A DNA stretch of 64,000 bases from Gemmatimonadota bacterium (GCA_029262195.1 JAJCZX010000004.1:153689-217688); one strand, 5' to 3'. Positions 50,650-60,244 are shown, counted from the first letter of the stretch. Numbers and translations are program-made. Notes: generated by a model from the letters alone, not told the origin.

Positions 50650-52407
50650 TTAATAACCCGAGGCACGCGAATCGCTGGTGAAACGAAGGTCAGAGGCCCC
50701 AAAGAGTAATCCGGTCGACGGATCATACATGATGCTGTTCGCGCTTCCAATTCCGAACAGAGATTGTACTTCATATCCAAGCTCTGTAAGCGCGCTCACC
50801 GTGGCAGAAGTGACCCCTCCACGCTCAACCATGATCGCTTCGGGCAGCCATTGGTGATGAAAACGCGGCGCGTCCACAGCTTCCTGAATATCCATCTTGA
50901 AATCGATCAGGTTAAGCGTTACCTGCAATACAGTGTTGATAATCGTACGCCCTCCAGGACTCCCAACAACGGCGACCAGATCCCCATCTTTAGCTATGAT
51001 GGAAGGAGTCATGCTGGAGAGCATCCGCTGTTCAGGTCGAGCTAAATTCGGGTCGGTTCCAATTAGGCTCGAGGTCGAAGTGAGGCCTCGACGGGCGTTA
51101 AAATCTCCCATCTCGTTGTTGAGTAAAAACCCGGCGCCGGGAACAACGATGGACGAACCGTAGGGATATTCAAGAGTGTACGTAACGGACACCGCCATGC
51201 CGCTGGCATCCACTACCGAGTAATGAGTCGTTTCATCACTTTCAAAGGGAAGCTCAACATCGGAAACATTGGACACTCCTGCGCTACCAAAATCGATCCT
51301 CGCCCTCTGACTTTGGGCGTAGTCCTTGCTTATCAAGCGTTCGACAGGAACCGGAACAAAGTCGACATCCGCCAAATGGGCTGCTCTGTCTCGGTAAGCG
51401 ATTCGCATCGCCTCGGTCAAGTGTTGGAGGTAAGGCGCGGTGTTGTGCCCCAGAGACTGCAGGTCGTAGCCTTCTAGAATGTTGAGCATTTCAACAAGAG
51501 CCACACCACCGCTGCTCGGCGGGGGCATACTAACGATATCATACCCCCTGTAGGTGCCCCGAATGGGTTCTCTCTGTTTCGCTTCATACCGCTCCAGGTC
51601 GACCATGGTGATCAAACCGCCGCCACGCACCATTTCCTCCACAAGAAGTCGCGCGGTTTCACCCCTATAGAATCCGTCCCGACCATGGACCATGATTCGT
51701 TCCAGGGTACGAGCCAGATCGGCTTGAACAAACCTATCCCCAGGATCGTACGGTACTCCACCTTTAGAAAAAGTCACCACGCTAGCCGGATACTGAGCCA
51801 TCCGGCCTTCCAGGAAAGATGCGAGGCTACTAGCCAGAGAGCGGCTCAGAATAAACCCTTCTCCGGCAAGGTCCACTGCCGGTTGAACCAGATCTCGCCA
51901 CTCAGCGTTACCGTAGGCTGAATGGGCCGCCGCAAAACCAGCGACGGTACCAGGGACACCGATAGCAACGTGACTGCTGTGATGGATAGTTGCCGAATAC
52001 TCGCCGTTCTCGTCCAGAAACATTTCGCTGTGGGATGCCAATGGGGCCTTTTCGCGGAAATCAAAGGCGGTGCTGGTGCCGTCAGGAAACCTGACTACCA
52101 TGAATCCGCCGCCGCCAATATTCCCAGCAGTGGGATGCACGACAGCGAGTGCAAAACCCGTCGCAATTGCCGCATCTATAGCGTTACCACCCGCGCGCAA
52201 CACTTCCCGTCCTACCGCGCTGGCGTAACGATTGTCGGACACTACCATTCCGTTGGCTGCGGAGACCGCCTCGCGAACCAAAGGTGTCGGAAGTTGATCA
52301 GGCCAGGGCGAGGGTGGGGGCGCCGGGAGTTGTTCCCGTGTTGTTGGGCCCGTACAAGAAATTCCGATGGTTACTGCAATCGAGACCGCAGCAATCTTGG
52401 TGCTCAT
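50650..52407 (-). CDS. ggt: Gamma-glutamyltransferase lipoprotein
   Basis: This encodes about 585 residues. The signal ends in GISCTGP, a lipobox. Hallmarks are GMVVSDNRYASAVGREVLRAGGNAIDAAIATGFAL, GNIGGGGFMVVR, FREKAP, and the autoprocessing site DETTHYSVVDASG, whose first T becomes the N-terminal nucleophile of the small subunit; GSPGGRTIINTV is the glycine-rich loop. It cleaves gamma-glutamyl bonds of glutathione and related peptides in the periplasm. The ATG chosen yields the lipoprotein signal. Confidence 0.93.
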   Translation of the reverse strand: MSTKIAAVSIAVTIGISCTGPTTREQLPAPPPSPWPDQLPTPLVREAVSAANGMVVSDNRYASAVGREVLRAGGNAIDAAIATGFALAVVHPTAGNIGGGGFMVVRFPDGTSTAFDFREKAPLASHSEMFLDENGEYSATIHHSSHVAIGVPGTVAGFAAAHSAYGNAEWRDLVQPAVDLAGEGFILSRSLASSLASFLEGRMAQYPASVVTFSKGGVPYDPGDRFVQADLARTLERIMVHGRDGFYRGETARLLVEEMVRGGGLITMVDLERYEAKQREPIRGTYRGYDIVSMPPPSSGGVALVEMLNILEGYDLQSLGHNTAPYLQHLTEAMRIAYRDRAAHLADVDFVPVPVERLISKDYAQSQRARIDFGSAGVSNVSDVELPFESDETTHYSVVDASGMAVSVTYTLEYPYGSSIVVPGAGFLLNNEMGDFNARRGLTSTSSLIGTDPNLARPEQRMLSSMTPSIIAKDGDLVAVVGSPGGRTIINTVLQVTLNLIDFKMDIQEAVDAPRFHHQWLPEAIMVERGGVTSATVSALTELGYEVQSLFGIGSANSIMYDPSTGLLFGASDLRFTSDSRASGY

Positions 52408-53053
52408 TGAACAACGTCTACTCAACATTCGAAAGGACCCTTCCCCGGTTCGTTGTTGCTTTCGTCAGTGGCACGGCAACCTGCGTTGAACACCTCAGAC
52501 AGACTGACCTGCCGGGTTGGAACATACACCAGGGTTTGAGTGGTGGCCATTCAAAGGAGTGCAACCTCGGCGGGGTGGCTAAAACATCACGCCTAACGCT
52601 AGAGTAAGAGGGCAGCGACGGAGGGGAGTTGTCTAAGAAACGAAGGCTGTGGTTTTCGCCATCCTACTGGCGCTTTGATGGGGCCGTGGATTGGCCATGA
52701 TGTAGTCGGTCAGTTTTTGATCCTTCACGGCGCTCGGTCATCGACGACGACGAAGCCTCCCCCTCCCCCCGGTAGCAGGAGTCAGCGAGCTGCGCTCTGG
52801 GGAGTTTTGTCACCGATCTCGCCAGTTCTACAGCAGTCAGGGTCTTTTGGGCCAAGGATCGTTGGCCGACAATCCGATTCGGGACGAACCGCTCCCACTT
52901 AACCCTCTCTAAAGCGCCAGTACGTCAAAAGTACCTCGTCGTCCTTCTTTGACTCCGCAGCCCGCAGCTCCTCCAACGTTTTCAGGATCGGGTCGAGTTT
53001 TTGGTTGTCGGGCGCCCCCCTTTTCATTCGGCTCCTTGCTGACTGCGTCTAGT
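52408..53053. other. Gap without an assignable gene
   Basis: Between the gamma-glutamyltransferase gene and the truncated methylase gene I see no complete gene. Open frames here are short, in conflicting frames, and do not match any family I know. A diverged REP-like sequence follows at its right end. Confidence 0.4.
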
Positions 53054-53111
53054 TGCGACTGCGGAAACGCTTTTTCAACGTAAAAATACTGAGTCGCGAC
53101 TATTAAGTCGA
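53054..53111. repeat. Possible diverged third copy of the REP-like element
   Basis: The order of parts matches the two copies near 25 and 28 kb: an outer stem GCGACT/AGTCGC around an interior with GGAAACG and an ACGTAAAAA tract, then a small stem GACT-ATTA-AGTC. Sequence identity is low, so this is a tentative match based on structure. Confidence 0.35.
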
Positions 53112-53238
53112 ACCGATCTTCCCGGGAAAACCTAGGTGCCCCATTTTCAGTAACAATTTTAGGAATAGCTCCGCACCACCCGGCCCGCACATTTCAGAAT
53201 GTCGGAAAATAGCATCAGATAGTGATCGCCGAACTATA

Positions 53239-54798
53239 TTGTTTTCCGTTGACGACCTACCGGCTCTGGAACCATCGTTTGGTGCTGGCGATTTCTTGCT
53301 ACCTGCGGTCGAACGGTTGCTGGAGTCTGACAGAGCACAGGCTCCGCAAGCCGTCAATCACGTCGAACGCCTCAAGAATTCAATTCGCGGGGTAGAGGTT
53401 CATTCGCTAAGCGTGGCCAACACACGACTGGAGCTCCGGCGACTTCTTTCTGCACGCGGTTTGTCGGACGACGAATCCACTCAGGTTTTGAACGCATGGA
53501 TAATCGAGGGAGATTTCTTGCTCACGGTTCTTCCTCTCTCCTTCACTCACGCTGTCGGCAACCCGCCGTACGTGCGGCAGGAGTTGATTCCTAATGACCT
53601 CATGGCGGAGTACCGGGCCCTCTATTCCACCATTTACGACCGAGCCGACCTATACATCCAACGGTGCCTCACAAACCTTCTTCCCGGCGGCACGCTGGGT
53701 TTCATTTGTGCTGACCGCTGGATGAAGAATAAATACGGCGCACTTTTGCGAGAATTCGTTTCATACAATTACAACTTGTTGTATTACGTAGATATGGTGG
53801 ACACACCAGCCTTTCACTCCGACGTCAGCGCATATCCGGCCATAACGGTGATCCGACGCGAAAAACCTGGGAACACGCGGGTGGTGCGCCAGCCGCCGAT
53901 ACGGAAAACAGAGCTAAAGAACATTGCTGATTCTCTGCTCAGATCCCCTGGATCAGAAATTGACGGCGTCAAGGAGATCCGGGTCGTGACGAGAGGACGA
54001 GACCCGTGGATTCTTCATTCGTTCGACCAACTTGCTGTGGTCAGGCGGTTGGAAAACGATTTTCCTCCGATTGAAGAATCGGGATGCACGGTCGGGATCG
54101 GCGTGGCGACGGGAGCAGACCGAGTATTCATCGGTCCGATGGATGAACTAGATGTGGAACCCAGTCGAAAACTCCCGCTGGTGAAAACAAACGACCTAAA
54201 AACCGGTGCTGTTGAATGGGGCGGACTCGGGGTTATTAATCCGTTTGAAGAGGGAGGTGGGTTGGTTGAACTCACAAAGTTTCCAAGACTCGACCGATAT
54301 CTTGAACGCCATGAGAAAAGAATAAAAGAACGAAACGTTGCGAAGAAAAACGCGACCAATTGGTATCGAACCATCGACCGAATCTATCCGGAACTCTGCC
54401 ACCGGCCCAAACTCTTGATCCCCGACATCAAAGGCGATGCCCACATCGTTTACGAAGACGGGTCCTACTACCCGCACCATAACCTCTACTACATCACGTC
54501 CGAAGAGTGGGATCTGCTGGCACTTCAAGCGGTTCTCCGCTCGGGAATCGCAAAGCTTTTCGTCTCGATATATTCGACCAAAATGCGCGGTGGCTATTTG
54601 CGATTTCAGGCTCAATATCTTCGACGCATCCGGCTTCCACAATGGAGCACCGTCCCACAAGAGATTAAGGACGTGCTGGTCAACTCAACAGACGGAAACG
54701 AAGCGGAAGCTTCGAACCAGGCCGTCTTCGACCTATACCGACTCGACGCAAAAGAACGTCAGGCAGTCACCCACAATACCGGGAATGGGGCAGAATGA
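53239..54798 (+). CDS. N6-adenine DNA methyltransferase domain protein, 5'-truncated (restriction-modification type)
   Basis: This encodes 519 residues. Motif [20 protein letters not shown] and the catalytic [10 protein letters not shown] (NPPY) identify a class of adenine methylases found in type II/IIG (Eco57I-like) enzymes; [19 protein letters not shown] and [12 protein letters not shown] are later family segments that resemble a target-recognition region. The frame opens with a TTG only a dozen residues before motif I, so the 30 or so residues that normally precede it (the FTP-containing motif X region) are missing. An ATG at 53200 (MSENSIR, then stop) is out of frame and may be the remains of the true start. 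No nuclease or partner gene is next to it, so it is an orphan or a remnant. Confidence 0.7.
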   Translation: MFSVDDLPALEPSFGAGDFLLPAVERLLESDRAQAPQAVNHVERLKNSIRGVEVHSLSVANTRLELRRLLSARGLSDDESTQVLNAWIIEGDFLLTVLPLSFTHAVGNPPYVRQELIPNDLMAEYRALYSTIYDRADLYIQRCLTNLLPGGTLGFICADRWMKNKYGALLREFVSYNYNLLYYVDMVDTPAFHSDVSAYPAITVIRREKPGNTRVVRQPPIRKTELKNIADSLLRSPGSEIDGVKEIRVVTRGRDPWILHSFDQLAVVRRLENDFPPIEESGCTVGIGVATGADRVFIGPMDELDVEPSRKLPLVKTNDLKTGAVEWGGLGVINPFEEGGGLVELTKFPRLDRYLERHEKRIKERNVAKKNATNWYRTIDRIYPELCHRPKLLIPDIKGDAHIVYEDGSYYPHHNLYYITSEEWDLLALQAVLRSGIAKLFVSIYSTKMRGGYLRFQAQYLRRIRLPQWSTVPQEIKDVLVNSTDGNEAEASNQAVFDLYRLDAKERQAVTHNTGNGAE

Positions 54799-55082
54799 CA
54801 CTTAAACTTCCTGAGCTGCCCGAGAATCGGCTGCGAAAGCCACGAAGGCTTTCTGGGTGAATCGAAACGATGCCAAATTGAAACAGGGATGGGAGGGAAG
54901 ATCCGACCAGGGAGAGCGCTCAGGAGTCACCGGAGGGGCAATATTCGTGGGAGCGTCATACGCAGAGCGATACAACCTCCTATGTAAGAAACTCGTGCAA
55001 GAAAAACTGTATTCGGCCTCGTCACTGGTTCTCTCACCACGCCAGGCAATTGGCCAGCGAACCGAGGCGGTCGGGCGATGGG

Positions 55083-56243
55083 TTAGAAATAGGTCGCCAC
55101 CGAGAACAACAGCTTCGAAAACTGCGCCGCGTTATTAAAACTGTCCGTCGTACGTCCACGCACATAGTTGAACTTGTACACGGACTCGGCGTTGGGTCGA
55201 AAATTGAACCCAAGGCTGATTTGACGTGTGTCGTCGCCTTCGATGTCCCGGTTGAAGTCTACGCTTTCGAGTCGTGCGCCGACAGAGAAGTGCGACTGCG
55301 CCATCGTCGAGATCCAACCGTGTCCGAAGTCCCGCAAAATGTCCAGGTAGAATCCGGCCTGATCCGATGCAAGTGTGCCAATCAGGGTCGGCGGGATATC
55401 GACGTTCCCGAAACCACCCTCGCCGGAAAACTCAAACCCCAATAACGACCCTTCAAAATCCAGCACCCATAAATTAACGTTGCGTCGTTCGTCGAGTCGC
55501 GCCCCCTCACTCTGGAACTGGTTGTAAGGGCCGGTATACCCGGAAAGGCCGAGTTCGAACCCAAGGTTCGGACTGTAAGTCACCCGTCCCACGAATGAGG
55601 GGGCGCTGTTGTTGTCTTCGAAGTTTCGTCTGCCTTCCGGAATACGCGTCCCATCGGGCGAATTGTTGATCACCCCATCATTGAAACCATTGACAAGATA
55701 CGCCTCGTATGTCACGCGACCGGAGCCACCTACAGGAATTGAGCCCAACGCACCAAGCCCGGGTTCGGACAGTGCCACTCCGAAAATATCTGTTGAGGTG
55801 ACCGGCCGATCCGTGAATTCATTCAACGGACTGTCGTGCGCCAGGTTGAATCGTCCCAACGGCGACAACAACATTCCTGCACGAACCGCAAACGCACGGT
55901 GGATGGTCAGGTCGATGGAGGCGAACTCCAGCAAAATTTCTTCCGCGCCGTCCTCGAACTCCAACTCCGCAGCGAACCGGACGAAGTCGCTCACTCGGGC
56001 CGCGGTAAAGAGATTGAATCGTTTGGCCACGAAAGAGAATTCGTTTATGCCATCCTCTCGTTCCCATCGCGAGTGGAACTCGGCGTACCCGCCCAGGGCA
56101 GCACGACCCAGAAGCTGAGTCAGGTAGGGCTTGTCGTAGACGCCGCCGCGTACGAAAGCCCTCGTTTCCGTCGTGTCTTCCTGGCCCCAAAGGGGCGTGG
56201 CCACCATAGCGAATAGGCAGAGGGTCACCGCGACAGGTTTCAT
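55083..56243 (-). CDS. Porin-like outer-membrane protein
   Basis: This encodes 386 residues with a signal peptide (VTLCLFAMVATPLWG). The body is a long series of amphipathic strands (RAALGGYAEFHSRWER, RFAAELEFEDGAEEILLEFASIDLTIH, AFAVRAGMLLSPLGRFN) with the motif GGYAEFHYxxE and a C-terminal strand ending in F (LLFSVATYF), as in phosphate-selective or general O/P-type porins. Its ATG shares ATGA with the stop of the Rieske gene, making it the third member of the operon. Confidence 0.8.
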   Translation of the reverse strand: MKPVAVTLCLFAMVATPLWGQEDTTETRAFVRGGVYDKPYLTQLLGRAALGGYAEFHSRWEREDGINEFSFVAKRFNLFTAARVSDFVRFAAELEFEDGAEEILLEFASIDLTIHRAFAVRAGMLLSPLGRFNLAHDSPLNEFTDRPVTSTDIFGVALSEPGLGALGSIPVGGSGRVTYEAYLVNGFNDGVINNSPDGTRIPEGRRNFEDNNSAPSFVGRVTYSPNLGFELGLSGYTGPYNQFQSEGARLDERRNVNLWVLDFEGSLLGFEFSGEGGFGNVDIPPTLIGTLASDQAGFYLDILRDFGHGWISTMAQSHFSVGARLESVDFNRDIEGDDTRQISLGFNFRPNAESVYKFNYVRGRTTDSFNNAAQFSKLLFSVATYF

Positions 56244-56659
56244 AAAAGCTGTCCCAAATTGATGGTGAGTACGCCGTCACCCGACACGGCGACCGCGAAT
56301 CGGTCGAGTGGGGCCTGCGTAGGGCCACGCAAGACAGCGCCAGCGCGCGTATACATTGAACCGTGGCATGGACATTCCATGCGATCTCGCGCGATATCGA
56401 CGATGCATCCCTGGTGTTTGCAAATCGGGGACACCGCGGCAAACCCCCCGTCTTCCAGTGCGAGGACGTAATACAGCTGATCTTTCCCGACGGGGCGAAT
56501 CTTCAGGGCTCCACCGGGACGCAAGAGATCGGGGTAATCGCGAAGTACAAGCCGCACGATAGCGCCCTCCGGCGTCACAGGCGTGACCAGCATCGATGCG
56601 CACGCCCCCAACAGGCTAGTCGCGGCCAGTTGGACGAACTGTCGCCGACGCATCGTCAA
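56240..56659 (-). CDS. Rieske [2Fe-2S] protein, Tat-exported
   Basis: This encodes 139 residues. The N-terminus MRRRQFVQLAATSLLGACAS has a twin-arginine-like signal with a lipobox cysteine. The cluster motifs are CKHQGC (C80, H82) and CPCHGS (C96, H99), with C85 and C98 available for the usual disulfide. The small size and lack of a C-terminal domain match stand-alone Rieske proteins. It probably carries electrons in the periplasm, possibly to or from the di-heme protein encoded just upstream, whose stop it overlaps. Confidence 0.88.
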   Translation of the reverse strand: MTMRRRQFVQLAATSLLGACASMLVTPVTPEGAIVRLVLRDYPDLLRPGGALKIRPVGKDQLYYVLALEDGGFAAVSPICKHQGCIVDIARDRMECPCHGSMYTRAGAVLRGPTQAPLDRFAVAVSGDGVLTINLGQLL

Positions 56660-57879
56660 CGCGACTCGACGAAGTCGACAAGTGCGGCGCGGTCCTCCGC
56701 GCTCAATGCTTCAAACGCCAGGCGCACCCCCGTGGCTTCCCCGCCGTGCAGGAGTATGGCTTCCTCTACCGTACTTGCGCGGCCATCGTGCATCAAAAAC
56801 ATGTCACCATTCAGGAATTCCCTGACGAGACGCAATCCCCACAACGGCGTCGTGCGCCACTCTCGACCATCGGCCATGCCGTCAGGCCGATTGTCAGCCA
56901 ATTCGTCGCCCATGTCGTGCAGCAGGAGATCCGAGTACAACACGACCCGGGTATTTGCTAGTGCGGAGATACGACTGTCTCCGGTTGTGAACTCACGAAC
57001 ATGGCAGTTTTGGCACCCAATTTGATCGAAGAGAGTCGAACCGAAAAGGCGCGACGGCGTGTCTTCACCGGGAGCGGGAGGGGCGAGCATGCGGACATAG
57101 TCGACCACGGCGCGAACGGTAGCCAGCGGAACTTCAGGATCTGGAACGAGGTCGCTCGCCAGAGTCGAGGCCCCCGACTGCGGATTCACGTTGTCCACCG
57201 GCAAAAAATCGGTGGTGATGCCCATGTCCTGAGAATACGCCTCCACCGACTGCTGTAACACGGAACTGACTTGTGCCTTTCGGCTGAAGCGTCCCAGTTG
57301 CGGCCCACTGCCGCCTCCGACCTCGGTGTGCGGCACCCATGCAGCAGGCGTCACCCAGTTCGGTCTACCGGAGATTCCGTCCCCGTCAGCGTCTGCAGGA
57401 TCAGCGTTTGCGAGGATCGCTGCCGCCGGGATCGCCTCTATCAAACCCACTCCAAATACGGGTGGCGGCAGGCGAACGGAAACGTCCACTCCGACCGGCA
57501 GCACTTCAGGAACCGCACCGGCGATGGCCCGGTCCTGCAGTTGCGGTCCTCCCTCATCGAGCGCCGGGTCGGAACCTCGACTGAAGCGGGTCAGTGCATT
57601 TTCAATCCGCCCGCGACCGTCGCCACTGTGGCAGGCCCCACAGGCCACGTCGTTGAAGATCGGCCCGACCCCTGTTGCGGGACTGAACGCTTCTTCGAAC
57701 CCCTCGTCACCAAGCAGAAACACCACCATCTCCGCGTCGGTAAGTCCCGGAACCGGCGCATCGAATACGTCAGCGTCTTCCGGCGCCGATGTTAACAGGG
57801 TGTCACACGCGGCGGCGCCAACAACCAGCAACGCAAGGAGCGGAAGAGGTTTTTTAATGGCAGTACTATAATTAGACAT
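56656..57879 (-). CDS. Di-heme oxidoreductase (DHOR/DUF1111-type), lipoprotein
   Basis: This encodes 407 residues. The signal ends in GAAACDT, a lipobox. Two c-type heme sites are present: CGACH (C80-H84) and CQNCH in the C-terminal half (DQIGCQNCHVREF). The sequence order FSPATGVGPIFNDVACGACHSGDGRG, FGVGLIEAIP, GRPNWVTP and LFGSTLFDQIGCQNCH is that of the di-heme thiol oxidoreductase/peroxidase-like group found near imelysin-type iron systems. It heads an operon with a Rieske protein and a porin. The ATG lies inside a palindrome and has no clear ribosome site, so translation may be leaderless or repressed by binding there. Confidence 0.87.
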   Translation of the reverse strand: MSNYSTAIKKPLPLLALLVVGAAACDTLLTSAPEDADVFDAPVPGLTDAEMVVFLLGDEGFEEAFSPATGVGPIFNDVACGACHSGDGRGRIENALTRFSRGSDPALDEGGPQLQDRAIAGAVPEVLPVGVDVSVRLPPPVFGVGLIEAIPAAAILANADPADADGDGISGRPNWVTPAAWVPHTEVGGGSGPQLGRFSRKAQVSSVLQQSVEAYSQDMGITTDFLPVDNVNPQSGASTLASDLVPDPEVPLATVRAVVDYVRMLAPPAPGEDTPSRLFGSTLFDQIGCQNCHVREFTTGDSRISALANTRVVLYSDLLLHDMGDELADNRPDGMADGREWRTTPLWGLRLVREFLNGDMFLMHDGRASTVEEAILLHGGEATGVRLAFEALSAEDRAALVDFVESR

Positions 57880-57885
57880 GCCTAA
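57872..57885. promoter_or_regulatory. Imperfect palindrome over the start codon (DtxR/MntR-like site)
   Basis: TTAGAC-AT-GCCTAA has one mismatch between its arms and contains the start ATG of the di-heme protein on the minus strand. It resembles the TTAGG..CCTAA half-sites of iron/manganese regulators of the DtxR family. The downstream operon products (cytochrome, Rieske, porin) would fit metal control. The resemblance is by eye only. Confidence 0.35.
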
Positions 57886-57959
57886 TATTGTATTGCGTTA
57901 GAGCTAATTATGCAATAGCGGTTCGTGACTACTCCGATTTAGGGATTAAGAAATTGTGC

Positions 57960-58263
57960 CGAGGCGATTGGAATGGTGATCGGTCCGGCCAGCGCGTTCT
58001 TGCGGATCACGTTCCTGGCCTCACTGTTTTCGGAGTCGCGGCCACAAGCCCGGTTGTCCGAAATCCTTTTTGTTCAGGCGATTCGTTTCTGGACTGATTG
58101 CAACCGATCGGAACGCGGAGTTGTCTCTGCTCTTGCAGAACCCGGATTGAGTGCCGCGCTGGCCGCGATTCACGAAGCCCCGGCAAAAAGATGGAGTCTC
58201 GACGACCTGGAAAAAAGCGGCAATGGGCGTACTGCCTTCGCCGAACACTTCAGGGTTGTGGTA
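57960..58263 (+). pseudogene. AraC-family regulator remnant
   Basis: The readable frame VIGPASAFLRITFLASLFSE, then LSEILFVQAIRFWTDC, VVSALAEPGLSAALAAIHEA and SLDDLEKSGNGRTAFAEHFR is the typical linker plus first helix-turn-helix of AraC regulators with an AraC-binding cupin (usual form LAEVLFVQALR ... LADPRLGRALAAIHxxPA ... MSRSAFAERFR). Both the cupin N-terminus and the second helix-turn-helix are missing. The match stops within a few bases of where IS3-type sequence starts. Confidence 0.65.
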
Positions 58264-58544
58264 GGGGGCGTTCGATGCGTGGGCCTACAGCCGTGAAGTT
58301 AGCCTTGAATTCATCCAACCTGGGAAACCGTATCAAAACGCTTTTATCGAAAGTTCCGACGGCACCTTCCGAGACAACTGTCCGAACCTTCACGGGTTTA
58401 GCAGCGAAACTCTCAATCCAGACCTGGAGGAGGGATTACAACGAAGAAAGGCCACATAGTTCACTCGGCAATTTGACTCCCGCTGAGTTCATATTCAATT
58501 ACAATCAGCAAAAGGATGCTGAACAACCCGAAATTGGCCATTGA
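58264..58544 (+). mobile_element. IS3-family transposase 3'-end remnant
   Basis: The C-terminal part of an IS3 OrfB integrase is readable: LEFIQPGKPYQNAFIESSDG, TFRDNCPNLHGFSS in one frame, then after a shift near 58405 WRRDYNEERPHSSLGNLTPAEF, ending at QPEIGH and stop. These include the last conserved motif of the catalytic core (final E region in FIES). The N-terminal part, OrfA and the terminal repeats are not seen. The left end abuts the AraC remnant. Confidence 0.75.
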
Positions 58545-58600
58545 GAATTGGATCAACTCGGGCTCCCGGAACTCATTGTTTCATTTTGACTTACCTCTAG

Positions 58601-58674
58601 TACCCCGCCAGGGACTCGAACCCCGAACCTACTGATTAAGAGTCAGTTGCTCTAGCCAGTTGAGCTAGCGAGGC
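58601..58674 (-). tRNA. tRNA-Lys (anticodon CTT)
   Basis: Read on the minus strand, the acceptor stem GCCTCGC pairs with GCGGGGT (two G-U pairs), the D stem GCTC/GAGC, the anticodon stem ACTGA/TCAGT with loop CTCTTAA giving anticodon CTT, and the T arm CGGGG-TTCGAGT-CCCTG all fold. The discriminator base is A and CCA is not encoded. It decodes AAG lysine codons. It lies next to a mobile-element remnant. Confidence 0.95.
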
Positions 58675-58844
58675 GCACTCTCCGCTTTTCAGCGGAACGG
58701 AAATGTAGTTGGAACAGCCGGAATTCGGGAGGTCAGGGCCTCACTCAATTTATTTCGAAAGAATCGCACAGATTCCATTTGTATGTGCGACTTTCACGCC
58801 GTGGCCGACCTCGCTACCTTGCGGGCTCACCCGGGATAAGAATC

Positions 58845-59081
58845 GTGTTAAAACGCCTCCGCAATTTCATCACAGAGTTGAAACAAGAACGCCGAGCGTT
58901 GGGCTGGAAGGGCGTACTGCGCAAACGCGGTTGGAGGTTGGTGCTTGGTTTCTTCGTGTTTTATCTGGTGCGTGACCTGATTCTCTACGTTCTGATACCG
59001 TTTGCTGTTTACACGGGCTTCACCGGAGAATCATCTGACGACGCATCCCCTCCAGACACCGCGGTGACCGGGGCACCTTAG
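58845..59081 (+). CDS. Small single-span membrane protein
   Basis: This encodes about 78 residues from a GTG start with a GGGA ribosome-like site. A basic amphipathic N-terminus (LKRLRNFITELKQERRALGWKGVLRKRGW) leads to a transmembrane segment (LVLGFFVFYLVRDLILYVLIPFAVY) and an acidic tail. I know no function. An upstream ATG in the same frame would add 22 residues with no support. Confidence 0.55.
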   Translation: MLKRLRNFITELKQERRALGWKGVLRKRGWRLVLGFFVFYLVRDLILYVLIPFAVYTGFTGESSDDASPPDTAVTGAP

Positions 59082-59092
59082 GCGAGGACCTG

Positions 59093-60223
59093 CTACTCTC
59101 GGGTATCCAACAATTCCCGGAGCTTGTGCGCCAGGACTGCAGTTTTGTAGGGCTTGTTGATCAATTCGATTCCTTCCGGGATCCCTCCTCTGGAGTCGAG
59201 AACCTCCCGCGTATACCCTGAAGAGAAGAGGACCGGTGCCCCCGAAAAGGTTTCTTGGAAAGCATAGGCGACGTCGAGACCTGTCATTCCGCCCGGCATG
59301 ATTATATCGGTCAAAAGCAAATCGATGGGGATGTCCGAACCCATAATCGTTACTGCAGTCGGACCGTCCTGAGCCTGGAGAACAGTGTAGCCAAGTCGGT
59401 TCAGAACGGTGACAATAAGTTTTCGCACATCGACATCGTCTTCTACCACCAGAATGGTTTCGGTCCCCGTGGGCCGCGTGTTCATTTGCTGTTCGGCCGC
59501 AATGGCTACGATCTGTTTACCTTCGGCTTTGGGAAGGAAAATTTTGACAGTGGTGCCTGTCCCCTCCCTGCTCTCTATCGCCACCTGACCACCCGACTGA
59601 TTCGCAAAGCCAATCACCATACTCATACCCATGCCGCTGCCCTTGCCAATCTCTTTGGTCGTAAAGAAGGGCTCGAACACTCTTGCCCGAACGCCGGGGG
59701 CCATTCCGGTGCCCTCATCGGCCAGGGAGATCATTACGTATAGCCCCGGTACCAGTTTGTCAAACGAAGACGTAGCAGAATCCTCGAGCTTAACGTTGGC
59801 CGTTTCGATAATCACCCGACCGCCGTCGGGCATCGCATCTCGAGCATTGATGGCAATGTTTAGCAAGGCATTTTCCAGCGCGCCAACATCAACCTCTATA
59901 GGCCACAACCCGGAAGCCAACCGGGTCTCAATTGCAATGTCCTCGCCCAGAGTACGCTCGGCTAACCTGGTAAACCCGGGAATCATTTCGTTTACATCTG
60001 TAAACCTTGCTGACAGGGGCTGCTGGCGCGCAAAAGCCAGTAGACGGTGGGTTAACTCCGCTCCCCGGTTCGCCGCGCCCAGCGCCGCCGAGATGCTCGT
60101 AGCGTCCGCGTCATCAGCCGCCCGTTGGCCATCCTGGAGTAGATCAAGGTTCCCGATGATAACTGCCAGCAGGTTGTTGAAGTCATGCGCAATCCCGCCC
60201 GTCAGCTGTCCTACCGCTTCCAT
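59093..60223 (-). CDS. Hybrid histidine kinase, catalytic and receiver half
   Basis: This encodes 376 residues. The dimerisation/phosphoacceptor motif is MEAVGQLTGGIAHDFNNLLAVI with the histidine of AHDFNN. ATPase boxes follow: NALLNIAINARDAMPDGG (N), SLADEGTGMAP (G1), FEPFFTTKEIGKGSGMGMSMV (F/G2). The C-terminal receiver has VVEDDVDVRKL, LLLTDIIMPGG with the phosphoacceptor aspartate, and NKPYK. It continues, in the same frame and only seven codons after a TAA, from the PAS-domain protein upstream. The family normally has both parts in one chain, so this is the back half of an interrupted gene. Confidence 0.87.
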   Translation of the reverse strand: MEAVGQLTGGIAHDFNNLLAVIIGNLDLLQDGQRAADDADATSISAALGAANRGAELTHRLLAFARQQPLSARFTDVNEMIPGFTRLAERTLGEDIAIETRLASGLWPIEVDVGALENALLNIAINARDAMPDGGRVIIETANVKLEDSATSSFDKLVPGLYVMISLADEGTGMAPGVRARVFEPFFTTKEIGKGSGMGMSMVIGFANQSGGQVAIESREGTGTTVKIFLPKAEGKQIVAIAAEQQMNTRPTGTETILVVEDDVDVRKLIVTVLNRLGYTVLQAQDGPTAVTIMGSDIPIDLLLTDIIMPGGMTGLDVAYAFQETFSGAPVLFSSGYTREVLDSRGGIPEGIELINKPYKTAVLAHKLRELLDTRE

Positions 60224-60244
60224 CTTCTGGGCTTGAATTAACCG

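Noticed and set aside
52909..53190. 93-codon open frame on the minus strand before the methylase
   Set aside because: It runs through the REP-like sequence and shows no recognisable protein features; treated as chance.
54857..55138. 93-codon open frame on the plus strand after the methylase
   Set aside because: Composition is unlike neighbouring proteins, its end overlaps the porin gene antisense, and no family resemblance is seen.
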